A DNA stretch of 64,000 bases, taken from contig NZ_QGGW01000001.1 in assembly GCF_003148775.1 (NCBI RefSeq), forward strand, positions 868,001 to 932,000, given 5' to 3'. Of the stretch, positions 21,355 to 30,372 are shown one piece after another. The DNA comes from Roseicyclus mahoneyensis. Lineage in GTDB: Bacteria > Pseudomonadota > Alphaproteobacteria > Rhodobacterales > Rhodobacteraceae. Made by a program: the position numbers and the translations under genes. Within the stretch, counting starts at the first letter, position 1, and each line of letters begins with the position of its first letter. The notes under the pieces are model-generated. The model searched no databases and was not told the origin of the DNA. It saw nothing but the letters and a program-made list of their open reading frames with translations.

Positions 21355-21912
21355 ATGACCGATGACGCCCCCCGCCTGCCCCTCGCTCGCCTGCCGCGCG
21401 CCAGCACGCGCAGTTTCGAGATCGTGCCCGATGCATCGGCGCGGGCGGCCTTGTCTGGCGAGATGGGACTGCTCGCGCTGCGGAAACTGCGGTTTTCCGG
21501 GGAATTGCTGCCCGATGGCGCGCGCGACTGGCGGCTGGAGGCAAAGCTGGGCGCGACCGTGGTGCAGCCCTGCGTCGTCACGGCCGAGCCCGTGACCACC
21601 CGCATCGACGAGCCTGTGACACGCCGCTACCTCGCTCAGATGCCCGAATCCGAGGGCGACGAGGTCGAAATGCCCGAGGATGACAGCGCAGAACCCCTGC
21701 CCGATGTCCTCGACCTGTCCGAAGTGATGGCCGAGGCGCTGGCGCTGGCGCTGCCACTTTACCCGCGCGCAGCAGATGCGGCGCTGGCCCAGACCGTGTT
21801 CACCGCGCCGGGCGTGGCGCCGCTGACCGATGAGGACGCCCGTCCGCTGGCCGGTCTGGCGGCGCTCCGCGACCGCCTTTCACAAGGTGAAAACGACAGC
21901 GAAGAGGGTTGA
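21355..21912 (+). CDS. YceD (DUF177) family protein
   Basis: Member of the DUF177 family, linked in other bacteria and plants to 23S rRNA accumulation. The 185-residue protein starts M-T-D-D-A-P-R-L-P behind a strong GAGGAGGAAA. The family mark is the middle part with L-E-A-K-L-G-A-T-V-V-Q-P-C-V-V-T and a strongly acidic segment after residue 95 followed by L-D-L-S-E-V-M-A-E-A-L-A-L-A-L-P. As in most bacteria it stands directly upstream of rpmF and the plsX-fabH block. Confidence 0.88.
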   Translation: MTDDAPRLPLARLPRASTRSFEIVPDASARAALSGEMGLLALRKLRFSGELLPDGARDWRLEAKLGATVVQPCVVTAEPVTTRIDEPVTRRYLAQMPESEGDEVEMPEDDSAEPLPDVLDLSEVMAEALALALPLYPRAADAALAQTVFTAPGVAPLTDEDARPLAGLAALRDRLSQGENDSEEG

Positions 21913-21944
21913 AAACCGGCGCCTGTTCCGGGGCGGTTTAGGGG

Positions 21945-21972
21945 TTGCATGGGCAGGGAATCAGAGTATGTT
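21945..21972 (+). promoter_or_regulatory. Candidate rpmF-plsX-fabH promoter
   Basis: TTGCAT (21945-21950) and TATGTT (21967-21972) with 16-base spacing, about 175 bases before rpmF. The long leader that would result (about 165 bases) holds no obvious open frame of note. Confidence 0.4.
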
Positions 21973-22145
21973 CCCGGCCTCATTCGCGCCCGCCCCGCTG
22001 GGCGGTCCGACTGCCCGCCGTAGCATTTCCGCGCTGGTCAGACAGGCCGCTTCGCGCTATGCGGTCGGCGACGTACGAGACGAGACGTTTTTGACTGGAT
22101 CGGGCGGCCACACCGGGATCGCCCCCGAAATACCGAGGTTGTGAC

Positions 22146-22352
22146 ATGGCTGTCCCCCAGAACCGAGTGACGCGCTCGCGGCGCGGCATGCGCCGTTCCC
22201 ATGATTTTCTCGAGGGCGGCAATCCGAACGAATGCCCCTCCTGCGGCGAACTCAAGCGCCCGCACCATGTTTGCCCGTCTTGCGGCAACTACAATGACCG
22301 CGAAGTGATCGCGAAGGCCGACGAGATCGACCTCGACGAAGACGCGGCCTGA
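22146..22352 (+). CDS. rpmF: 50S ribosomal protein L32
   Basis: Small basic ribosomal protein of 68 residues with the start [18 protein letters not shown]. Two C-x-x-C pairs (C-P-S-C and C-P-S-C) show the zinc-binding form. It is followed by plsX at 38 bases, the conserved order that ties ribosome and lipid synthesis in many bacteria. Confidence 0.97.
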   Translation: MAVPQNRVTRSRRGMRRSHDFLEGGNPNECPSCGELKRPHHVCPSCGNYNDREVIAKADEIDLDEDAA

Positions 22353-22389
22353 TACGACATCAGCCCGAGGCGGCGAGGCGACCCGGGGA

Positions 22390-23487
22390 ATGACGCAAGG
22401 CACGGCGCTCACGGCCCGCACGATCCCCGGCACCGTCCTGTCCATAGATGCGATGGGCAGTGATCTGGGGCCCGCCGCAATCGTGGCGGGCATTGCCGGG
22501 TCCGCGGCAAAGAACCCGAACCTGCGCTTTATCGTGCACGGTGACCGTCCCGAGATCGAGCGCCTGATAGACCGTCGGCGCGACCTCTCTGATCGCTGCG
22601 AAATCCGCCACGCGGATGGCGTGGTGACGATGGGTGACAAACCCTCGCATGTGCTGCGCCATGGCAAGAACACGTCAATGTGGTCTTGCATCGAGGCGGT
22701 GCGCAACGGCGAGGCCGGGGCGGCGGTCAGCTGCGGCAACACCGGCGCGCTGATGGCGCTGAGCATGATCCGTCTGCGCAAGATCGAAGGCGTGAACCGC
22801 CCCGCCATCGCTTGCCTCTGGCCTTCGCGCAATCCAAGCGGGTTCAACGTGATGCTCGACGTCGGCGCCGATATCCGCGCTGATGCCGAGGATCTTTTGC
22901 AATACGCGCTGATGGGGGCGAGCTACGCCCGCAACGGTCTGGAGTTGCAGCGCCCGCGCGTCGGCCTGCTCAATGTCGGGACCGAGGACCACAAGGGGCG
23001 CGCCGAGCTGAAACTCGCCTCCGACCTGATCGAGCGCGTCAGCCATGCGGCCGATTTCGATTTCGTCGGCTTCGTCGAAGGGGGTGACCTGCCTTCGGAC
23101 AAGGTGGATGTGATCGTAACCGACGGCTTCACCGGCAATGTCGCGCTGAAGACCGGCGAGGGCACGGCGCGGCTGATCCGCGAACTGATGGGGGAGGCGT
23201 TCCGTTATTCCCCCCTGTCACGCATCGCGGCGATGCTGGCCTACACCTCTTTGCGTCGATTGTCGAAACGGATCGACCCCCGCCGGGTGAACGGCGGCGT
23301 GTTTCTGGGCCTGAACGGCACGGTGGTGAAATCGCACGGCTCCGCGGATGCAACCGGCGTTTCCGCTGCAATCAAGCTGGCCGCGCGGCTGGCAGCGTCG
23401 GGGTTCAACGAACGGCTCGCGGCGCGGCTTGCTGCGGCCGAACAGGCTGCCGCCGCGGCCATTCAATCGGAGGCCGGACAGGCATGA
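22390..23487 (+). CDS. plsX: Phosphate acyltransferase PlsX
   Basis: Makes acyl-phosphate from acyl-ACP for PlsY in phospholipid synthesis, at the membrane. The 365 residues carry L-S-I-D-A-M-G-S-D near residues 17-25, G-N-T-G-A-L-M-A, L-D-V-G-A-D, L-L-N-V-G-T-E and V-D-V-I-V-T-D-G-F-T-G-N-V, the full PlsX signature. The C-terminus is slightly long and Ala-rich. Its TGA overlaps the fabH ATG by four bases, so PlsX and FabH are co-translated. Confidence 0.97.
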   Translation: MTQGTALTARTIPGTVLSIDAMGSDLGPAAIVAGIAGSAAKNPNLRFIVHGDRPEIERLIDRRRDLSDRCEIRHADGVVTMGDKPSHVLRHGKNTSMWSCIEAVRNGEAGAAVSCGNTGALMALSMIRLRKIEGVNRPAIACLWPSRNPSGFNVMLDVGADIRADAEDLLQYALMGASYARNGLELQRPRVGLLNVGTEDHKGRAELKLASDLIERVSHAADFDFVGFVEGGDLPSDKVDVIVTDGFTGNVALKTGEGTARLIRELMGEAFRYSPLSRIAAMLAYTSLRRLSKRIDPRRVNGGVFLGLNGTVVKSHGSADATGVSAAIKLAARLAASGFNERLAARLAAAEQAAAAAIQSEAGQA

Positions 23488-24461
23488 CGAAACTGCGCGC
23501 CGTTTCGGTGGGGATCGGCCATTACCTTCCCGCCCGTATTGTCGAGAACGCGGAATTCGAGGCGACGCTGGACACCAGCGACGACTGGATCCGGTCGCGC
23601 TCGGGAATCGAGCGGCGCCATTTTGCGGCCGACGGCGAGACCACCAGCCAGATGGCCGTGGCCGCGGCGCGCAAGGCGCTCGACATGGCGGGACTTGCGC
23701 CCGATGACATCGATGCGGTGATCGTGGCAACCTCGACGCCCGACCTGACCTTTCCGTCCTGCGCCACGATGGTGCAGGCAGGCTTGGGCATGACCAGGGG
23801 ATTCGCCTTCGATGTGCAGGCCGTCTGCGCGGGATTCGTCTTTGCGTTGGCCAATGCCGATGCGCTGATCGCTTCGGGTCAGGCCAAGCGCGCGCTGGTG
23901 ATCGGGGCCGAGACCTTCAGCCGGATCATGGACTGGACCGACCGCGGCACCTGTGTGCTCTTCGGCGATGGGGCGGGCGCGCTGATCCTCGAGGCGCAGA
24001 CGGGCGCCGGGACGGCCGCCGATCGCGGGGTGCTGGCGACTGACCTCAATTCCGACGGGCGCTACCGCGACCTACTCTACGTTGACGGCGGTGTGTCGTC
24101 GTCGCAGACCACCGGCGTCTTGCGCATGGAAGGCCGCGAGGTGTTCCGCCATGCCGTTGAAAAACTTGCACAAACCGCAGAGGCGGCACTGGCCAAGGCC
24201 GGTGTTCAACCCGAACAGATCGACTGGATCGTGCCCCATCAGGCCAATTTGCGCATCATCACCCGCACCGCCCAGAAGATGGGCGTTGGCATGGACCGCG
24301 TCGTGGTGACGGTGCAAGACCATGGCAATACCTCGGCCGCCTCGATCCCGCTGGCGCTGTCGGTAGGGGTGGCGCGGGGCCAGATCAAGCGCGGCGATCT
24401 GCTGGTCTGCGAGGCGATCGGGGGCGGCCTTGCCTGGGGCGCGGTGGTGATCCGGTGGTAG
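23484..24461 (+). CDS. fabH: 3-oxoacyl-ACP synthase III FabH
   Basis: Condenses acetyl-CoA with malonyl-ACP to start fatty acid synthesis. The 325-residue thiolase-fold enzyme has the catalytic triad in A-V-C-A-G-F (Cys near 113), V-P-H-Q-A-N (His near 250) and D-H-G-N-T-S (Asn near 280), and the S-R-S-G-I-E-R-R-H segment after residue 30. It overlaps plsX by ATGA and precedes ihfA by 96 bases. Confidence 0.97.
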   Translation: MTKLRAVSVGIGHYLPARIVENAEFEATLDTSDDWIRSRSGIERRHFAADGETTSQMAVAAARKALDMAGLAPDDIDAVIVATSTPDLTFPSCATMVQAGLGMTRGFAFDVQAVCAGFVFALANADALIASGQAKRALVIGAETFSRIMDWTDRGTCVLFGDGAGALILEAQTGAGTAADRGVLATDLNSDGRYRDLLYVDGGVSSSQTTGVLRMEGREVFRHAVEKLAQTAEAALAKAGVQPEQIDWIVPHQANLRIITRTAQKMGVGMDRVVVTVQDHGNTSAASIPLALSVGVARGQIKRGDLLVCEAIGGGLAWGAVVIRW

Positions 24462-24502
24462 GGGGCGGGCGGCAGATAAACGCCGGCTCCCAAGTCTCTC
24501 GA

Positions 24503-24531
24503 TTGACTTGAGAAATCGCTTCACGCATCTT
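24503..24531 (+). promoter_or_regulatory. Candidate ihfA promoter
   Basis: TTGACT (24503-24508, five of six matches) is followed after 17 bases by CATCTT (24526-24531, three of six). It lies 27 bases before the ihfA start. Confidence 0.35.
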
Positions 24532-24557
24532 GGCGCAACATTTGGGGGACAGAACAG

Positions 24558-24860
24558 ATGGCTGGCAAGACGCTGACACGGATGGACCTATCCGAAGCGG
24601 TGTTTCGCGAAGTAGGCCTGTCGCGCAACGAAAGCGCGCAGCTCGTGGAACGGGTGCTTGAATTGATGTCCGATGCGCTAGTCGCAGGCGAACAGGTCAA
24701 GATTTCGTCCTTCGGGACCTTTTCGGTGCGGTCCAAGACCGCCCGGGTGGGGCGCAACCCGAAGACCGGGGAAGAGGTGCCGATCAGCCCGCGCCGCGTG
24801 CTGACATTCCGGCCCTCGCACCTGATGAAAGACAGGGTCGCGGCGGGCAACCGCGACTGA
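24558..24860 (+). CDS. ihfA: Integration host factor subunit alpha
   Basis: DNA-bending architectural protein that pairs with IhfB in replication, transcription and recombination. The 100 residues show the HU/IHF fold and the DNA-intercalating arm [11 protein letters not shown] with its conserved Pro; the start [15 protein letters not shown] is typical of the alpha subunit. It is followed by a MerR-type gene, an order shared with other alphaproteobacteria and with ihfA-merR pairs elsewhere. Confidence 0.95.
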   Translation: MAGKTLTRMDLSEAVFREVGLSRNESAQLVERVLELMSDALVAGEQVKISSFGTFSVRSKTARVGRNPKTGEEVPISPRRVLTFRPSHLMKDRVAAGNRD

Positions 24861-24934
24861 CGGGCCGTGCGGCTGACAGACACGGGCGCGGCACCATACG
24901 ACAGCAGGCTAGAGCAGAGGCGGGCAAACCGGCC

Positions 24935-25675
24935 ATGTCGAAATCGTCGCAAGCCTTTCGCACCATCCGCGAAGTCGCGGATTGGCTCGACGTTGCCGCC
25001 CATGTCTTGCGCTTTTGGGAATCGAAATTTCCACAGATCAAACCGGTCAAGCGGGCGGGCGGTCGACGCTATTACCGCCCCGCCGATATGGAACTTGTCG
25101 GCGGCATTAAGGTCTTGCTGCATGACCGGGGGCTGACCATCCGGGGCGTCCAGAAAATGATCCGCGAAGAGGGTGTGGCCGCGGTCGCCGCCCTGTCGCC
25201 CCCTGTCGACCTGCCCGAAGAGCCGGTGATCGACGCTTATGTCGGAGAGGACGTCGAGGCCTGGGCCGAGGATGCGTTGGCCGATCAGGCCGAGGCAGGC
25301 ACTGCGCCCGAGCCTTCGAGCTACGGCGCGCTGCAAGCAAGCCTCGACTTCGACGATCCCGAGCCGCGGCCCGACCCGCCGGACGCAGAGACGGAGACGG
25401 AGACGGTAGACCTACCTGAAGCCGAGCCAGCGTTGGCGCCTGAGGTTAAGGCACCGCTCGAGGCCGCAGCGCCCGAACCGGACCTCGCACCCGCCGCTGC
25501 GTCGGACATCGTCAGAGAGACTGAAGCCCGCGATCCGATCAGCCCGATCGACCGTCTTGCAGGACTCGTGGCAGCCGCTGCCACCCTGCGCGATGGCCGC
25601 ATCGGCGCTCTGCGCCCCGCGCTTGTGGCCCTGCGCGACCGGATGCGCCGCGACCCGCCGGGCCCGACCGCCTGA
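24935..25675 (+). CDS. MerR-family transcriptional regulator
   Basis: A 246-residue protein with an N-terminal MerR winged helix (about 8-75: [27 protein letters not shown]) and [10 protein letters not shown]. The remaining two thirds is a long acidic, Pro/Ala/Glu-rich region without the Cys residues of metal-sensing MerR proteins, and ends in a short basic helix. No ligand can be proposed. The ihfA-merR-tRNA order is common in this group. Confidence 0.9.
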   Translation: MSKSSQAFRTIREVADWLDVAAHVLRFWESKFPQIKPVKRAGGRRYYRPADMELVGGIKVLLHDRGLTIRGVQKMIREEGVAAVAALSPPVDLPEEPVIDAYVGEDVEAWAEDALADQAEAGTAPEPSSYGALQASLDFDDPEPRPDPPDAETETETVDLPEAEPALAPEVKAPLEAAAPEPDLAPAAASDIVRETEARDPISPIDRLAGLVAAAATLRDGRIGALRPALVALRDRMRRDPPGPTA

Positions 25676-25729
25676 GCGTGCACCCTGCCCCTTGCGCCCC
25701 CCGGCAAAATGGGTAGAAGGGCGACACGT

Positions 25730-25806
25730 CGGGCTATAGCGCAGCTTGGTAGCGCGTCCGTCTGGGGGACGGAAGGTCGCAGGTTCAAGTCCTGCTAGCC
25801 CGACCA
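25730..25806 (+). tRNA. tRNA-Pro(GGG)
   Basis: A 77-base cloverleaf. Acceptor CGGGCTA pairs with TAGCCCG, D stem GCGC/GCGC, anticodon stem TCCGT/ACGGA with loop CTGGGGG and anticodon GGG at 25764-25766, T stem GCAGG/CCTGC with TTCAAGT loop, discriminator A and encoded CCA. It reads proline codon CCC (and CCU by wobble). Confidence 0.96.
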
Positions 25807-25835
25807 AATCTTTCCGCAGTGCGCGGAACCCCGCG

Positions 25836-25871
25836 AAAACCGCCTTGCGCCCCCGGCGCGGGCGGTTTTTT
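25836..25871 (+). terminator. Rho-independent terminator after tRNA-Pro
   Basis: AAAACCGCC pairs with GGCGGTTTT, and the inner GCGCC pairs with GGCGC around CCC; a run of six T follows. It lies 30 bases after the tRNA and before the dCTP deaminase gene. Confidence 0.85.
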
Positions 25872-25898
25872 CTTGGGCAAAACAGGGGGGATGCCCGG

Positions 25899-26969
25899 AT
25901 GAGCAATGCAAGCCAAGGTGTGCTGCCCGATCACGCCCTCGAGGCGATGATCGCAGGCCGTCAGATCACCTGCGACAGCCCCGATGCCGATCAGGTGCAG
26001 CCCGCCAGCCTCGATTTGCGGCTGGGCAATGTGGCCTACCGCGTGCGCGCGTCCTTTCTTGCCGGCCATGGCCGCCGCGTGGCCGACCGGATCGCGGAAT
26101 TCGAGATGCACCGGATGGATCTGACCGGCGGCGCGGTGCTGGAAAAGGGCTGCGTCTATGTCGTGCCGCTGCGCGAGGGGCTGGCGCTGCCCGCAGACGT
26201 CACCGCCGTGTGCAACGCCAAAAGCTCGACGGGCCGCGTCGATTGCCTGACCCGGGTGATCGCCGATGGCGGCACGGAATTCGACCGGATCCCGGCAGGC
26301 TACATTGGACCGCTCTATGCCGAGATCTGCCCGCGGTCCTTCTCGGTCAAGGTGGCACCCGGCTTGCGGCTGAACCAGATCCGGTTCCGCCGCGGCCAAG
26401 CCGTGCTGAGCGACGCGGAGCTTGCCGCCCGCCATGCCGACAGCCCGCTGGTCGACGGGCTGCCGGTGATCGACGAAGGCTTGGGCTTTTCCGTCGATCT
26501 GACGCCGACCGCCGCTGGCATCGTCGGCTACCGCGCCAAGCCGCATACCGGCGTCATAGACCTGACGAAGATCGCGGCCCACGCCATCCCAGATTTCTGG
26601 GAAGAGGTCCGCAGCGAAGAGGGGCGCATCATCCTTGACCCCGGCGCCTTCTACATCCTCGTCAGCCGCGAGGCGGTGACGATCCCCCCCGATTGCGCCG
26701 CCGAGATGTCGCCGTATCTGGCGATGGTCGGCGAGTTTCGCGTGCATTACGCGGGGTTTTTCGACCCCGGCTTTGGCCATGGCACGCCTGCGCGCGGCGT
26801 GCTGGAGGTGCGCTGCCACGAGGCGCCCTTTGTGCTGGAACACGGGCAGGTCGTGGGGCGGCTGGTCTATGAACGCATGGCCGCCCTGCCCGCGCGGCTT
26901 TACGGGTCGGGCATCGCGTCGAATTATCAGGGCCAGGGCCTGAAACTGTCCAAGCATTTCAAAGCGTAG
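25899..26969 (+). CDS. dcd: Two-domain 2'-deoxycytidine 5'-triphosphate deaminase
   Basis: Deaminates dCTP to dUTP for thymidylate synthesis. At 356 residues it is about twice the usual Dcd length and is of the bidomain alphaproteobacterial type. The N-terminal half has Q-P-A-S-L-D-L-R-L-G-N near residues 29-39 and A-K-S-S-T-G-R-V-D near 107; the C-terminal half repeats the dUTPase-like fold with P-D-F-W-E-E, V-H-Y-A-G-F-F-D-P-G-F-G and Y-E-R-M-A. The start at 25899 is the first ATG after the terminator; the open frame upstream runs through the tRNA and is not coding. Confidence 0.9.
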   Translation: MSNASQGVLPDHALEAMIAGRQITCDSPDADQVQPASLDLRLGNVAYRVRASFLAGHGRRVADRIAEFEMHRMDLTGGAVLEKGCVYVVPLREGLALPADVTAVCNAKSSTGRVDCLTRVIADGGTEFDRIPAGYIGPLYAEICPRSFSVKVAPGLRLNQIRFRRGQAVLSDAELAARHADSPLVDGLPVIDEGLGFSVDLTPTAAGIVGYRAKPHTGVIDLTKIAAHAIPDFWEEVRSEEGRIILDPGAFYILVSREAVTIPPDCAAEMSPYLAMVGEFRVHYAGFFDPGFGHGTPARGVLEVRCHEAPFVLEHGQVVGRLVYERMAALPARLYGSGIASNYQGQGLKLSKHFKA

Positions 26970-26975
26970 GCGGCG

Positions 26976-28178
26976 TTACCCGCGCAGCAGCCGTGAGTAG
27001 TAAAGCAGCCCGTGGCCGGTCATGGCCCGCGACACGCCCGACCAGATCGGCGCGAAGGCCAGCCAATCGGTGCGCATGCCCTTGGCGATCTCGTCCAGAT
27101 TGCGCCGCCCGTCGATCTGCGCCAGCGCGCGGGCGACCATCGCGGGCACCGGGATCTCGAAGCGTTCGCCCTCATGGGTCACGGGGATCACCCCATGTTT
27201 CATCACATGCTGCGCCAACGGCCCGCCTGACACGCCCTTGAGATGCGGCACCGCCTGCGGCCCGGGTTGGGCGACACGCCCCTCGGCCCCGGCCTTGGGC
27301 GCGGCATAGAGCACATGGGTGCGGATCGTGCCGCGCAACGCCTCGGCAAGATCCATCCGCGCGGCCGCGTCCATCCCCGCCAGCAGTCCCTTGTCGCCCA
27401 GAATGGGCAGCGGATCATAGAGATGCGCCTGCGGGCTTCCGGTCATCGCCAGCCCGGCGCGGTCCAGCACGTCGAGCAGGTCGCCGATGCGGAACGGCCT
27501 GTCCTGACTGTGCAACAGCAGGTCGTAAAACCCCGCATCGCTGGCCTTGTGGTCGCCCAGTTGGGCGTTGCGCTTGAACGGGTGGCCATCGGGAATGCGC
27601 TCAAAGATCGCCTTGGCGCGGCGCAACCGGTCGCGGGGCGTTCCCTCCAGCACGGTGCCAAAGGCCTTTTGCAGAGGATAGACGCCGGACCGGCCGAAGG
27701 GCGCGTAGACCATCAGACCCATGCCCCCCTCGGGCACGAGGGCGGCTGCCAAGGCATCAAAGCCGGCTTGCGGATCGGGCAGATGATGCAGCACGCCGCA
27801 GCAGTCGATGTAGTCGAACGGCCCCATCGCGGGTGCGTCCAGAAGCGAGCCGGTGACGAAGCGGATACCGGTCAGGCCGCGCGCCTTTGCCCGCGCCTGC
27901 GCGATCTTGCGCGCAGCGGTGGAGAGGTCGACATAGGTGATGTCATGGGGCTTGCCCGAGCTGGTCAGAACCTGCGCCAGCTGGATCAGCGCGTCGCCCG
28001 TGCCGCCGCCCGCGACCAGCGCGCGCAACGGCTGCGACCAGTCGCGACTGCCCCCAAACAGGAAATGGTCGATCTCCAGCGGATGACTGGGCGAGCCGGT
28101 GATCAGGCGCTTGCCCTCGTCGCCCGGGTCGCGCTCGGGGTAGGGAAAGGCCTCGTATTGGTCGGTGACGCGGCTCAT
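26976..28178 (-). CDS. Class I SAM-dependent methyltransferase
   Basis: A 400-residue protein with an N-terminal Rossmann methyltransferase domain: L-V-A-G-G-G-T-G-D-A near residue 55, D-L-S near 85 and the D-Y-I-D-C-C-G-V-L-H-H-L segment near 125. The N-terminal Q-Y-E-A-F-P-Y-P-E-R is typical of a family of putative methyltransferases. The C-terminal part (after about 300) is a separate small domain. Substrate unknown. Its ATG overlaps the DUF3445 gene stop by four bases. Confidence 0.85.
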   Translation of the reverse strand: MSRVTDQYEAFPYPERDPGDEGKRLITGSPSHPLEIDHFLFGGSRDWSQPLRALVAGGGTGDALIQLAQVLTSSGKPHDITYVDLSTAARKIAQARAKARGLTGIRFVTGSLLDAPAMGPFDYIDCCGVLHHLPDPQAGFDALAAALVPEGGMGLMVYAPFGRSGVYPLQKAFGTVLEGTPRDRLRRAKAIFERIPDGHPFKRNAQLGDHKASDAGFYDLLLHSQDRPFRIGDLLDVLDRAGLAMTGSPQAHLYDPLPILGDKGLLAGMDAAARMDLAEALRGTIRTHVLYAAPKAGAEGRVAQPGPQAVPHLKGVSGGPLAQHVMKHGVIPVTHEGERFEIPVPAMVARALAQIDGRRNLDEIAKGMRTDWLAFAPIWSGVSRAMTGHGLLYYSRLLRG

Positions 28179-28966
28179 GTCACGGGCGCCCGATGCGGCA
28201 TCTGGCGCAGCGCCTCAGGCGGGATGGCCGAGAGCTGAACCACGAAGGTATGGATCGCAAACAGCACAGCATCACATGAAGGAAGCCGCACAAGGCATTG
28301 TTTTTCTGACCTGAGATAACGCCCTTCCGCCCCGGCCTCGCGGCGCGGCGCGGCCTCGGGGCGCGGCTGGTGAAGGGCGGCATCGGCATAGACCAGCGCG
28401 TTTTGCCGCCAAAGCGGACGCTCGGGGCGGACCATGTCGAACAGGCGCTGGACGCGGGCGGCCATGCCCGCATCATAGAGCGCCACGGGGCTATGGATGC
28501 CGGTCAGCGGGCGCCCGATCTTTTCAGCCAGCGTCCAGCTGGCCGGAAAGCACAAGATCGCCGCCGTCATCACATGTTCCCCGTCTCGCGGTTCGAGCAG
28601 GCACAGATCCTCCTGTACCAGCCTTGCAAGCGTGCCAAGCCTGTCGGCAGGGTCCAACGGCACGACAACCCCGTCGGGGCGCCTCACCGCCCCCTCGCCC
28701 CAGTCGTAGCCCGGGTCGGCGGCGAGCCGATAGAGCACCTCGACATAGAGCGCCTCGACCGCCGCCTCGGACCCCGGCAGGGCGGCGATGACCGCGCCGC
28801 GCCGCTCGGCTACCAGCCGGTCGCGCAGCGCCATCTGGGCGGCAAAGGCATCGTCGCGCATCAGCCAGCTGTCACCCGGCCCCAGCGGCTGGACGCCCGG
28901 CAACCGGGCCGTGGCCGGGTCCATCCACGGCAGATGGGGCAGCTTGGTCTGGCAGATCGGGTCCAT
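28175..28966 (-). CDS. DUF3445 family protein (heme-dependent oxidative N-demethylase-like)
   Basis: A 263-residue protein of the DUF3445 family, some members of which are heme-dependent oxidative N-demethylases of dimethylamine type. Seen are the N-terminal L-P-H-L-P-W-M-D-P near residue 9, W-L-M-R-D-D, the D-L-C-L-L segment and the C-terminal Arg/Gln-rich part. The start at 28966 has AAGAAGG upstream; an upstream in-frame start at 29023 is less likely. It is the first gene of a two-gene operon with the methyltransferase (four-base overlap). Confidence 0.8.
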   Translation of the reverse strand: MDPICQTKLPHLPWMDPATARLPGVQPLGPGDSWLMRDDAFAAQMALRDRLVAERRGAVIAALPGSEAAVEALYVEVLYRLAADPGYDWGEGAVRRPDGVVVPLDPADRLGTLARLVQEDLCLLEPRDGEHVMTAAILCFPASWTLAEKIGRPLTGIHSPVALYDAGMAARVQRLFDMVRPERPLWRQNALVYADAALHQPRPEAAPRREAGAEGRYLRSEKQCLVRLPSCDAVLFAIHTFVVQLSAIPPEALRQMPHRAPVT

Positions 28967-29142
28967 CGGAGCCTTCTTGGGGTGGAACCGCCCGACCAAA
29001 GCCCATCGCGCCCCCAAGCGCAAGATCGCCGCTCACGCCGCGGACACCGCGCCGCACGAGGACGTGAGACAGCTCCGGGTCCGCTTGCCGTCGCAAGACG
29101 GCGCGCCCATCCTAGACGGGTCCGCACAGGAATGACCCGACA

Positions 29143-30372
29143 ATGCCCACCGAACGCTTCACCTTTCCCGGCCATGACGGCCACGCGCTGGCCGCGCGCC
29201 TCGACCTGCCCGAGGGGCCGCATCTGGCGACCGCGCTGATGGCGCATTGCTTTACCTGCGGCAAGGATATCGCCGCCGCGCGCCGCATCTCGGCGCGGCT
29301 GGCGGGAATGGGCATCGCGGTGCTGCGCTTTGATTTCACCGGATTGGGCCATTCCGAAGGGGAGTTTGCCAACACCTCCTTCACCTCGAATGTGGAGGAT
29401 CTGCTGGCCGCCGCCCGGGCGCTGAGCGACCGCGGCATGCCGCCCGGCCTTTTGATCGGTCATTCGCTTGGGGGCGCGGCCGCGCTACGGGCTGCGCCGC
29501 AGATGGACCGCGTCAAGGCCGTGGTCACCATCGGCGCGCCCTTCGATCCGGGCCATGTCACCAAGAATTTCGGTTGGGCTCTGGGTCGCATCGCCTACAA
29601 CGGCGTAGCCGAGGTTACGCTGGGCCAGCAAAAGATCAAGATAGGTCGCGCTTTCCTTGAGGACGTGAAGGCCGCCCGTCTGGAACCGGCACTGGCCGAG
29701 ATGAAACAGGCGCTGCTGATCTTGCATGCGCCCCGCGACGATGTCGTGGGGATCGACAATGCCACCCGCATCTTCACTGCCGCGCGCCATCCCAAAAGCT
29801 TTGTCACGCTTGACGATGCCGACCACCTGCTGTCCCGGCCGGAGGATGCCGATTATGCCGCCGGCGTCGCCGCCGCATGGGCCGCGCGCTACCTTGACCT
29901 GCGCGCGCCCGCGCCGCCGCCCGGTGCGCCCGAGGGCGTGACCCGCGTGTCCGAGGCCGACTCCGACGGATTCTTGCAAGATGTGCAGGTCGGCCGCCAC
30001 CATATCCGCGCCGATGAGCCGGTGGGATATGGCGGGACCGCCCGCGGGCTGACCCCCTATCAGCTGGTCGCGGCGGGCCTTGGCGCCTGCACCTCGATGA
30101 CGATCCGCATGTATGCGCGGCGCAAGGGCGTGGCACTGTCCCATGTCGCGGTCGATGTGACCCATGACAGGGTCCATGCGCAGGACGCGCGCGCGCCGAC
30201 GGTCACGCTCGACCGCTTCACGCGGCTGATCCGGCTTGAGGGGGCATTGTCACCCGAGGACCGGGCCAAGCTTCTGGAAATCGCCAACAAATGCCCGGTT
30301 CACAAGACGCTGGAAAGCAGCGCCGAGATCGTCACGAAACTGGCCCCAGCGGCAGAAGCGGTGACGCCTTGA
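29143..30372 (+). CDS. Fused alpha/beta hydrolase and OsmC-like protein
   Basis: Two domains in 409 residues. Residues 1 to about 250 are an alpha/beta hydrolase with the nucleophile elbow G-H-S-L-G-G (Ser near 108), D-D-V-V-G and D-A-D-H-L-L near the catalytic His. Residues from about 265 are an OsmC domain with the two peroxidatic/resolving Cys in L-G-A-C-T-S (near 316) and N-K-C-P-V-H (near 384), expected to reduce organic hydroperoxides. The last 41 bases overlap, antisense, the end of the Lrp-type gene. Confidence 0.9.
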   Translation: MPTERFTFPGHDGHALAARLDLPEGPHLATALMAHCFTCGKDIAAARRISARLAGMGIAVLRFDFTGLGHSEGEFANTSFTSNVEDLLAAARALSDRGMPPGLLIGHSLGGAAALRAAPQMDRVKAVVTIGAPFDPGHVTKNFGWALGRIAYNGVAEVTLGQQKIKIGRAFLEDVKAARLEPALAEMKQALLILHAPRDDVVGIDNATRIFTAARHPKSFVTLDDADHLLSRPEDADYAAGVAAAWAARYLDLRAPAPPPGAPEGVTRVSEADSDGFLQDVQVGRHHIRADEPVGYGGTARGLTPYQLVAAGLGACTSMTIRMYARRKGVALSHVAVDVTHDRVHAQDARAPTVTLDRFTRLIRLEGALSPEDRAKLLEIANKCPVHKTLESSAEIVTKLAPAAEAVTP

